Positions 8,665-16,700 of a stretch of DNA of 64,000 bases are shown here, in pieces. The stretch is from assembly GCA_001898705.1 (NCBI GenBank), contig MKUU01000020.1, positions 1-64,000 on the forward strand. Reading direction: 5' to 3'. Numbering within the stretch: the first letter of the stretch is position 1; each line of letters starts with the position of its first letter. The translations under genes and the position numbers were made by a program. The notes below the pieces were generated by a model. The model had not been told where the DNA came from. It saw only the letters and a program-made list of their open reading frames with translations, and searched no databases. The DNA is from Caedibacter sp. 38-128 (lineage in GTDB: Bacteria > Pseudomonadota > Alphaproteobacteria > Caedimonadales > Caedimonadaceae).

Positions 8665-9561
8665 ATGAATTTAGAGAGAATAAAAGTATTCTATTTTGTG
8701 GCTAAGAGTAGAAATTTTACGAAAGCATCGTCTGTTTTAAACATATCGCAGCCCTCTTTGACTGTTGCTGTCAAATTGCTTGAAAATGAACTTCAAACAA
8801 AATTATTTATTCGGTCTCCAAGAGGAGTCACTCTTACACCTGAAGGTGAAAGGCTTTTTGAGTTCGCAAAAAAATTTTTAGAGGAAGCTGAGATAACTAT
8901 AAAATTAATCAAAGATAATGCTGATGAGCCGCAAGGAGAATTGAAAATAGTGACAACTCCTTATCTAGCATCAGCTTGGATTCCGCGCCATTTTTCTTCA
9001 TTTTTTAATAAATACCCTAAGATACATCCTTGTATTATAGGTACATTTGAAGACATTACCGTAAATCGTGCCGATATTGCTATTCGTACTTTTATGCCCC
9101 ATCATCCTCATCTTATTCAAAAGCATTTTTTATCTCTTCACCACAGATTATGGGCAAGTAAGGAATATCTTCATAAGTATGGAGTTCCTCAATGTGCAGA
9201 AGATCTTGACGACCATCAGTTAATAGCATTTGATGATAAATCATATGATATGTATGGTAGTGCTCATTGGATTCTGAATGTAGGTGCACACAAGAAGCCA
9301 CGAAAACCTTATATAATATGTAATTCAGTAGAAGGGCTTATAAACTTAGCAGAAAGAAGCTTTGGCATAATTGAAACATCAGAAGAGTATGTTAATTTAA
9401 AAGCACATAATCTTGTGAAAGTCTTACCCAATATAGTTGCTCCTACTGTTGAAATTTATTATATTTATTCAACACTTATGGAAAAGTCCAAAAATATACG
9501 TGCTTTTAAAAAATTTATGGATGAAAATTTTAGTGATTTAATAAAGCAAAGTAACGCTTAG
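8665..9561 (+). CDS. LysR-family transcriptional regulator (paralog B)
   Basis: The 298 residues have a helix-turn-helix at ~1-60 (RNFTKASSVLNISQPSLTVA) and a standard effector-binding domain. It shares ADIAIRTFMPHHPHLIQ, LWASKEYLHKYGVP and EIYYIYS with the other paralogs. GAGGGG lies about eight bases before the ATG. It is divergent from the 84-residue ORF. No metabolic target gene is adjacent. Its 3' end is overlapped antisense by a possible 33-residue ORF (9530-9631). Confidence 0.9.
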   Translation: MNLERIKVFYFVAKSRNFTKASSVLNISQPSLTVAVKLLENELQTKLFIRSPRGVTLTPEGERLFEFAKKFLEEAEITIKLIKDNADEPQGELKIVTTPYLASAWIPRHFSSFFNKYPKIHPCIIGTFEDITVNRADIAIRTFMPHHPHLIQKHFLSLHHRLWASKEYLHKYGVPQCAEDLDDHQLIAFDDKSYDMYGSAHWILNVGAHKKPRKPYIICNSVEGLINLAERSFGIIETSEEYVNLKAHNLVKVLPNIVAPTVEIYYIYSTLMEKSKNIRAFKKFMDENFSDLIKQSNA

Positions 9562-9631
9562 TATTCTTTGCAATGGCGATCATAAAACCAGGATAAATAT
9601 TACCACCTGCCTCAATTTTTAGTGCTCTCAT
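9530..9631 (-). CDS. Possible 33-residue peptide with strong RBS
   Basis: A minus-strand ATG at 9631 is preceded by AAAGGAGATTTAAT, a near-ideal ribosome binding site. The frame reads MRALKIEAGGNIYPGF and continues with a short hydrophobic segment before a basic tail. It overlaps the end of LysR B by 32 bases. The Gly-Gly at residues 9-10 recalls processed peptide leaders but is too early for a typical one. It may instead be the stump of a decayed gene. Confidence 0.3.
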   Translation of the reverse strand: MRALKIEAGGNIYPGFMIAIAKNTKRYFALLNH

Positions 9632-9813
9632 ATTAAATCTCCTTTAATTCTCTTCTTAATAACCTAAAATTTTAATTAAATAAATATTAATTTATATATT
9701 ATTTATTAAATATAACTTTTAAATTGTGTGGTCAACTTTGAAACTCATAGCTTTATGAGATATATTTTATATGCATAAGAATTTTTCTGAAGATTTTTAT
9801 AAAGCAAGGTGGT

Positions 9814-9855
9814 TTTTTTTTATTAATTATCTTAAGTAGAGCGGCCTTCCTTAAA
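9814..9855. repeat. Copy 2 of the ~41-bp repeat; remnant of a small gene's 3' end
   Basis: This matches 8198-8238 in all but a few bases. On the minus strand it reads KEGRST-stop against KEGRTT-stop of the 84-residue ORF, but no matching coding sequence continues upstream; instead three hairpins follow. Confidence 0.55.
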
Positions 9856-9859
9856 GCAA

Positions 9860-9958
9860 AATCCAGAGGCCCAAAGGCCTCTGGATTAAGTTAGGGGAAG
9901 ATTAAACGAGGAGTATTCCCTCCTCGTTATTTGGTGCCTAATAGGGGAAGCACCAAAT
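9860..9958. ncRNA. Candidate structured RNA: three contiguous perfect hairpins
   Basis: Hairpin 1: 9860-9870 with 9877-9887 (11 bp, 6-base loop). Hairpin 2: 9905-9913 with 9920-9928 (9 bp). Hairpin 3: 9929-9937 with 9950-9958 (9 bp, 12-base loop). All pairings are perfect, and all three fit in 99 bases. TAGGGGAAG occurs both in the linker between hairpins 1 and 2 and in loop 3; on the minus strand these read CTTCCCCTA, an anti-Shine-Dalgarno-like sequence. The strand is not settled. A terminator cluster for LysR C is an alternative, but no good T-run is present. Confidence 0.45.
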
Positions 9959-10121
9959 TTCTTAATTAAAATCTATCCTGCAATTTCATTATTATTTTTT
10001 TTTCAGGAAAGGGAATTTAATCCTTATCTTTTATGACAATATTACATTAAGACATTTCTTTTAAAGAAAATTTTTTTCTTATAAAGAAAATAAAAAGATT
10101 TAATTTTTCTCTTTAGAAAAT

Positions 10122-11075
10122 TTATTTTCTAACTGAAGAAATGAGTATTTCAGGCCTTCTTAAAACTACTGTATTAGGTAATTTACTTTCTTGCTCAAGC
10201 ATATGTACAAGGTAATCACCTAAAACAGTTATCCTCTTAAAATCTTTAAGTTCTTTTGGATAAACATAATAAATATCTATTATGGGACCGCTAAGATCAG
10301 GTAAAACTTCAATGAGATCCATCCCTTTAGTTGCCTGTTGAAATTTGGAAATTGATATTATTCCAAGTCCTTCCTGGGCCAAAGTTGCTAATCCCAGGGG
10401 TGAGTTTACCTGCATAAATGGCTCTCGCTTTACACCTTTTTTACATCCTATATTGAGATGCCAATCAACATCTCCAAATGAGATTTTAGTGGCTGACGAA
10501 AAGGCTATTATCCTGTGATGATCTAGATCTTCTATTGTCTGGGGTATACCAAATTTTTCTAGGTATTTTGGACTAGCATACAATTTTAGAGGATATGATA
10601 AAAGATATGTATGGATAAGATGTTCGCTTTCAGGGGTATATGGTCTAATAGCAACGTCTGCGTCATGAAAATCTAAATCTATGTTTTCATTACTCCCAAT
10701 AATATTTAATCTCATATCAGGATATTTCTCAAGAAAACCAGCCATATACTTTGGCAACCATAAGTAAGCGCTTGCAACGCTCGTTACAATGCGAAGTTTC
10801 CCTTTAGGCTCTTTATGAGAATCATTTAACAAAGTTTCTATAATTTTAGCTTCTTGAATAATTTTTTTTGCTGATTCAAAAAACACTTCTCCATCTGGTG
10901 TAAGGCTTACACTGCCATGATGTCGTGTTAAAAGCTTGTTGCCTAGTTTTGTTTCCAAATCCTTTATTTGTCGACTCATCCATGATTGTTTAAATCCTGT
11001 GTACGTTTCAGCTAATGAAAAGCTTCGTGTCTTAGCTACATAATAAAAGGTTGCTAACTGATTGATATCTATCAA
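10122..11075 (-). CDS. LysR-family transcriptional regulator (paralog C)
   Basis: At 317 residues this is the longest of the five paralogs, with a C-terminal extension of about 20 residues. The N-terminal helix-turn-helix (RSFSLAETYTGFKQSWMSRQ) is more diverged than in the others. The effector domain keeps DADVAIRPYTPE, LYASPKYLEKFG and DIYYVYP. It is the only one of the five on the minus strand and is divergent from the D-E pair. The shared motif at 11122-11134 lies ~47 bases before its start. LysR proteins often repress their own gene from such a site; that is inference here. Confidence 0.9.
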   Translation of the reverse strand: MIDINQLATFYYVAKTRSFSLAETYTGFKQSWMSRQIKDLETKLGNKLLTRHHGSVSLTPDGEVFFESAKKIIQEAKIIETLLNDSHKEPKGKLRIVTSVASAYLWLPKYMAGFLEKYPDMRLNIIGSNENIDLDFHDADVAIRPYTPESEHLIHTYLLSYPLKLYASPKYLEKFGIPQTIEDLDHHRIIAFSSATKISFGDVDWHLNIGCKKGVKREPFMQVNSPLGLATLAQEGLGIISISKFQQATKGMDLIEVLPDLSGPIIDIYYVYPKELKDFKRITVLGDYLVHMLEQESKLPNTVVLRRPEILISSVRK

Positions 11076-11113
11076 TATCCCTATCCTTGTACTAATTTGA
11101 TTAAATAAATATT

Positions 11114-11134
11114 ACCTATTTTTAGGTTGTAGAA
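11114..11134 (+). promoter_or_regulatory. Inverted repeat plus shared motif upstream of LysR C
   Basis: ACCTA (11114-11118) and TAGGT (11123-11127) form an inverted repeat with a 4-base spacer. The right arm is part of TTAGGTTGTAGAA (11122-11134), identical to 6288-6300. The position, 40-60 bases before a LysR start in a divergent region, fits an autoregulatory LysR site. Confidence 0.42.
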
Positions 11135-11248
11135 TGAATCCTTCATTCAAGCGTTAATATACGTTTAAAAAATATTCAATATCTATGTATGCAATAAAGT
11201 CACATCATGAGAGATAATAATATAGTTAAATTAGTGAAGGTAGAGGGA

Positions 11249-11298
11249 AGAAGAATCGGCTATATTAGGGGGGAGAGAAAAAGGTAACCGATTCTTCT
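11249..11298. repeat. Perfect 11-bp hairpin with purine-rich loop (element 2)
   Basis: AGAAGAATCGG (11249-11259) pairs with CCGATTCTTCT (11288-11298) around a 28-base loop containing TTAGGGGGGAGAGAAAAAGG. The loop resembles that of element 1 (6131-6175), while most of the stem differs yet still pairs. It ends 236 bases before LysR D; element 1 ends 219 bases before LysR A. No T-run follows. Confidence 0.58.
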
Positions 11299-11534
11299 AT
11301 TGTAGGCCGTTTATTTCGGCACCACAATTAAACTGTAGTCGAAGGTGCTTCAAGACACCACTGTTCTTTTGAGATAATAGACATGCATTTTTGATATGAT
11401 AACTTTATAAAATAGCCCATAACTCAATATAAAATAAAATAATTTTATTATTTTACAATGGCTTAATATTATAACTTCTTGATATTTCTTTATTCTCTCT
11501 TATATGTTTAAATAGAAAGAGTAAAGGGAAGAGC

Positions 11535-12425
11535 ATGGATCTCGCAAAACTAAAGATTTTTTATGCGGTTGCAAAGTTCGGCAATTTGACAAAAGCGGCC
11601 GGCTTCTTAAACACAAGCCAGTCCTCTCTAAGCCGATCGATGCAAAACTTTGAATATCAAATGAAGGTAAAACTATTTGAACGGCACCCCCGAGGGCTCA
11701 CTTTAACCTTTGAAGGCGAAAAACTTTTTCAACATGCCTCAAAGCTTATGCAGAAGAATGAAGAATTTTTGAAAACTTTCCATGCTAAAAGTGAAAAAGT
11801 TAATCATGAACTAAAAATTATTACTACGCCTCACATGGGTTCTTCATATTTGATGAGCTACCTTAAGGAGTATTTAAGTCTTTATCCTGAGGTGCGGATC
11901 AAAATTTTATGTCAAACGGAGAATCTTGACCTCCAAGAAGCCGATGTAGCCATATGTACTTATATTTCCCACCACCCAAACTTAATACAGCATCCGTTAA
12001 AGGCTTTTCCGATGGGGTTGTGGGCAAGCCCAAAATATCTTGAAAAATATGGAAGACCTAAAACCATTGAAGATCTCGATCACCATAAAATTTTGGCTTA
12101 CACCCAAAATTTCACTGATCCCTATGGCAACTTTAGCTGGATTCTAACGTTAGGGGCTAAACCACATCATATTCGCAAGCCCTACCTTGAGATTAACAAC
12201 CTTCAAGGTCTTATTAATGCAACAATTGACGATATTGGAATTGCTGAGCTTTCAAAGGAATGGATACAGGTTCAAAAATCTAATCTCGTAAATTTGTTTC
12301 CTGACCTTAAAGGGCCAGTCATTGAATTATATTATATCTATAAAGAAAGTATGAAAGACAGTAACCCTATCACCTCATTAAAAGATTTTTTATTACAGAA
12401 AATAAATACAAAATCAGTCGAGTAA
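11535..12425 (+). CDS. LysR-family transcriptional regulator (paralog D)
   Basis: The 296 residues have a helix-turn-helix at ~1-60 (GNLTKAAGFLNTSQSSLSRS) and a full effector domain. It is very similar to paralog E just downstream: both contain KTIEDLDHHKILAYTQN and GNFSWILTLGAKPH. The two have the same length and are 16 bases apart in one operon, so a recent tandem duplication is likely. GGGAAGAG precedes the ATG. Ligand and targets are unknown. Confidence 0.92.
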   Translation: MDLAKLKIFYAVAKFGNLTKAAGFLNTSQSSLSRSMQNFEYQMKVKLFERHPRGLTLTFEGEKLFQHASKLMQKNEEFLKTFHAKSEKVNHELKIITTPHMGSSYLMSYLKEYLSLYPEVRIKILCQTENLDLQEADVAICTYISHHPNLIQHPLKAFPMGLWASPKYLEKYGRPKTIEDLDHHKILAYTQNFTDPYGNFSWILTLGAKPHHIRKPYLEINNLQGLINATIDDIGIAELSKEWIQVQKSNLVNLFPDLKGPVIELYYIYKESMKDSNPITSLKDFLLQKINTKSVE

Positions 12426-12441
12426 TTTAAGGAAAAAACTG

Positions 12442-13332
12442 ATGGATTTAGTTAAATTAAAAATTTTTCATACTGTCGCGAAGCTTGGGAATTTAACAAA
12501 AGCAGCAGACGTCTTGAACACCAGCCAATCGTCTTTAAGCAGAGCGATGAAAGAATTTGAAAATCAGCTAAAAATGAAGCTATTTCAAAGGCATTCTCGA
12601 GGATTAGAGTTAACCTTAGAGGGAGAAAAAATTTTTCAGCATGCGACCGAGTTAATGCAAGAAAACGAGAATTTCTTAAAGAATTTTCATTCTAAAGATA
12701 ATGAAGTCAAAGGCGAATTAAAAATTATGACAACGCCGCATATGGGCGCTACGTGGCTCATGAGTTATTTAAGTGAATATCTTGAAATTTACCCTGAACT
12801 AAATATCAAAATCTTATGTAGGACGGAAAACCTTAATCTTCAAGATGCTGATGTGGCTATTTGTACTTACATTCCGCACCACCCCAATTTAATCCAGCAT
12901 CCTTTAAAATCTTTTCCCATGGGGTTATGGGCAAGCCCAAAATATATTGAGGAGTATGGTAGGCCGAAAACCATTGAAGATCTTGATCATCATAAAATTT
13001 TGGCTTACACCCAAAATCTTACTGATCCTTATGGCAATTTCAGTTGGATTCTAACATTAGGGGCAAAACCTCATACTATTCGAAGACCTTATTTCGAAAT
13101 TAACAGCCTTGAAGGTCTCATTAATGCAGCAAATGAAGGTATCGGTATTATAGAGATTTCTAGGGAATCTCTTGCTGTTCAAGAATCAAATCTAGTTAAC
13201 TTGTTTCCTGAACTTGAAGGACCAGTCGTTGAGTTATATTATATTTACAAAGAAAATTTAAAAGATATCAAGCGTATAACCTCATTAAAGAATTTCTTAA
13301 TAAATAAAATTAATGCAGCATTGAGGATTTAA
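12442..13332 (+). CDS. LysR-family transcriptional regulator (paralog E)
   Basis: The 296 residues are nearly collinear with paralog D. The helix-turn-helix is GNLTKAADVLNTSQSSLSRA, and the effector domain has ADVAICTYIPHHPNLIQH. It is preceded by AAGGAA and probably co-transcribed with D. D and E differ through the linker and in the second half of the effector domain, so they may have taken on different ligands. The ~400 bases downstream hold no gene. Confidence 0.92.
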   Translation: MDLVKLKIFHTVAKLGNLTKAADVLNTSQSSLSRAMKEFENQLKMKLFQRHSRGLELTLEGEKIFQHATELMQENENFLKNFHSKDNEVKGELKIMTTPHMGATWLMSYLSEYLEIYPELNIKILCRTENLNLQDADVAICTYIPHHPNLIQHPLKSFPMGLWASPKYIEEYGRPKTIEDLDHHKILAYTQNLTDPYGNFSWILTLGAKPHTIRRPYFEINSLEGLINAANEGIGIIEISRESLAVQESNLVNLFPELEGPVVELYYIYKENLKDIKRITSLKNFLINKINAALRI

Positions 13333-13732
13333 TTTTATTCTTTAGTGTAAGAAAGATATGAACAGGATAAATAATATCATAATTTTTCGTAATGTTTTTC
13401 AATTTATAACACCTTTTTAAGTCAAAATTTTATGAATATTAAGAAAATACTGCGAATTGAGAAGCACAATAAAGTCTTACTCACTATGCATTTTTGTCAT
13501 AGCTTAAAATTTTAGATAAATAAAGTTTAATTTATTCATGATTTTTTAAGTAAAGATTTAGCCTTTTGCAGGCAAGCTCCAGATTTTTAACTTTGAGTAA
13601 AATCTATGGGTTATGCGGAAAATTTGAGGTGTTAACTTAATAATTTAGGGGTGGCCAAAATTAAAGATTGCCAAAAGATGATTTTTAAGCATATTGTTGC
13701 TTAACTGGACAAAACGCATAAGGGGGATATGA
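13333..13732. other. Upstream region of the exported kinase gene
   Basis: No gene, repeat or strong hairpin is visible. The only clear signal is a strong ribosome binding site (AAGGGGGATATGA) immediately before the ATG at 13733. Any promoter of the kinase gene should lie here. Confidence 0.5.
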
Positions 13733-16700
13733 ATGCAGTCTATCAAGGTTTTAGCACTTTTAATTTTAATTGGTTCTTTTCAAGCAGCTCAAGCAACTTA
13801 TTCGACATCTCAAGAGAGTTCTTCAGAATCTTCTCTTGTCGTAAAGTCAGATTCTTCTTCAAAAGAGTCCTCAAGTTTCTTTAGTCGAGCAAAGCAACTT
13901 TTTTCTTGGATTCCCTTTTTTAGAACTTCTTCTTCTCAGGAAAAGGCAGGATGGTGGGATATTTCTGAGAAAAGTGACAAAGAATGGAAACAGTTAGTTA
14001 ACCATGTTGTACAAGAAAGTGCAAAGCATACAGAATCTCTTATAGAGGACTTGGATACTCTAGCAACAGAGTATTATGAACAGTATTATTCTTCAGAGGG
14101 ACGCATTAAGGATGATAAATTTCTGATTGAAAAATTTGTACACGAAGAAGACGTACAACCTATTAAGTCATTTAATGGAGATATGATTATTACAACTCCT
14201 GATGGTCCCGTGGCTATTAAAAATAAGGACTTAATTTCTAAATCTGATACGTCTTTGATACAAATAATCGTGCCAAATAAGCCATATAAATTTTTGGTGA
14301 TTAAAACACGTAATGGATATCAAATTAAAAAGCATGAACACACTGAATTAGCCAAATTATTACACAATTTAGCAGAAAACGTTAAATCATATTTAAAAGG
14401 GCAAGGTTCTCACTATCTTAAGACCTATAAAGACCAGCTAAATGATTTTTATGGCCAAGTTAAAAAAGAAAAATTAGATGAACATTTCTTTGATGGAGGA
14501 TTTTTTGAAGATGGATTTTTGTTAAACGATTCTCTCACTCAGATTAGCACGCTTGATAGAAAACCAGCGATTCTTAAGAAGCATATTAGAAATCTTTACC
14601 GTGAGCTTGATGGAGGCGAATTCAGTGAATCTTCTCGTAAAACTCTCCGTTCTTTAAAAATAGAAGACGATCAGTTTGACAGGATATTTAGTGGCCTTTC
14701 TCACCGAAGTTCTAGCTGGTTTTCAAATGAGACATTAGGCAAAGTTCTTTTGTTCACAATCATCTCTAACGGCATGATTATGACGGTGGATGCCGCACGC
14801 CCTCCTCTTCTCAATAGTTTTTGTTCCACCTATGAATTTAATTATGGAACTTGTGAATCGGCTTTTAGTGCACCTATTGGATTTGGAACAGAAATTGCAA
14901 CTCTTAAAAGCAATTCCTTCTTTCAAGATATTATTACTTATAAAATCTTACAGTTGAATAGGGCTAGTAGTATTGTTGATACACGTATTAACTTAAGTTC
15001 AATGAGTCCTGATTATTATGGAGAACTAATAACTGCTAGAACAGGTTCTTTTTCAGGTGGAAACTTTACTTCCAACATGTATTTTCTATCCGCGCCACAT
15101 TTAGGAATGCAAGATGCTCCTAGACCTCTATCCAATCCTTCACAATATGATCGTATTGCCTTTAACATGACAAGTACGAATGATGCCTCTAGACAAATAA
15201 TGAACTCTTATGTCCGAACAGGTCCGATGGAGCCTTCATATTATGGTCAAATACCGGATAGCGAGCGGATGATCCTTGCCATCACGGATGCGAATCAAAC
15301 ATGGCCGTTTATCTATGGTGTCATCGTTGATCGTCCTTTTGGGGGAACACCGACGATTGTCAGAGATGGAATCATTACGGCCTCTGTAAAAGCGGTATAT
15401 CCTGGTTCTCTTTCAGTAACGCCCGTGAACAATGTTAATCCAAGTTCTCCGTTGCCAGTTGAAAGCGTTGAGAATCTTGTAAGTAACCGCTTTTATAGTG
15501 GTGATGTTGCTGGGACAGATGGTTTAAATCGTCGCCCTATCGCTCAATATTTTGAAGATATAGGTTTTTCAACTTCAAGCTCCTTTCTTGCCGCCAAAAA
15601 TTGCCTCGAAAGCCCCGGGGTAAGCCCTTTGGCATGTAGCTATGAGTTTGCTCAAAACCCTGGGTTCTCAACATCCTTATATGTGTATGCGATACAGCCT
15701 AATTCATTGGTCACTCTTTCCCGAAATCTTTTGCAGGGGACGAATTATACCGAAGGAACCTATCAAGCTGGCAGTGGCAATGTTCTTGAAACATTGATGA
15801 GCTATACATGGAATCCATCTTTAGGGACAGCAACACGGACAAACTCAACTCTTCCCATCCCTTTTAGTACGCTTCGAGGGACTTTACCTCTCAATCAGAT
15901 TGAAAAGATTTGGATTTATAATCCTGATCCGACGAATACAGAATTGGGATATGTGGTAAGAACAACACAAAATTCATCAGGCACGTCAACTTCTTACTAT
16001 GTTGTTCCTGGAGAAGGCATTACGACATTCCCCCCTACTCCCACACCAACACCTTCTAGCCCAACACCGACACCTACTGGTCCAACGCCGACGCCATCAG
16101 AGCCAACATCTTCATCTTCAGGCTTAAGTGAGACCGCTAAAATTGGAATTGGTGTGGGTGCTGGTGTAGGAGGTGCAGCTTTACTTACAGCTATAGGCGT
16201 AGGGGTTGGTTGTGGCGTCCTTAAGCATAAAAGTAACAAAGCTAAACTAAATGACCTTGAAGAAGGAAATAGTGATATCCCTCTTGGTCCTATGATAAGA
16301 GGAAGCACTGTGACAAGAGAAAACTTTGCCCCTACAGGAAAAGGAATTGTCTCAGGTATTTCAGTGACAGGTACGCTTAATAAGAATCAATATGTTTTGT
16401 TTTTTACAGTTACTGAGGAACAATTTGATGAAATTGTCAAAGAAACTGGGCTTAAAATGCAATTTACGCCTGAAGAAAAAGAGCTAAAACCTGGCGAAAA
16501 GCCAAAAATGGATCTCATTTTAGGGGGAGGAAATTTTGGTCAAGTCCGTATTGCTAAAGACGTACAAACCGGAAGATTTGTGGCCGTTAAGATTATCTCT
16601 GGCAACAAGAAAGTTGTAGATTCCAGGAGAGAAGGAGATATGCAATATCATCTTAGGGATGCATCTCATGTTCTTCCTTTAGATGATTATTTATATTATT

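Larger units (their letters stand above)
9562..10121. other. Intergenic region with repeat remnant and three tandem hairpins
   Basis: Apart from the 33-codon frame at its left edge, no gene is visible. It contains the second copy of the ~41-bp repeat (9814-9855) and a compact block of three perfect hairpins (9860-9958), followed by very A+T-rich sequence up to the stop of LysR C. Confidence 0.6.
11076..11534. other. Divergent control region between LysR C and LysR D
   Basis: No gene is visible. It holds a perfect inverted repeat ACCTA-TTTT-TAGGT (11114-11127) overlapping the motif shared with LysR A, a long purine-loop hairpin (11249-11298) and a small GCCG/CGGC hairpin near 11307. Confidence 0.6.

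Noticed and set aside
15997-16308. 103-residue minus-strand frame rich in Pro/Gly/Val
   Set aside because: It is the antisense shadow of the Pro/Thr stalk and Gly-rich membrane segment of the exported kinase.
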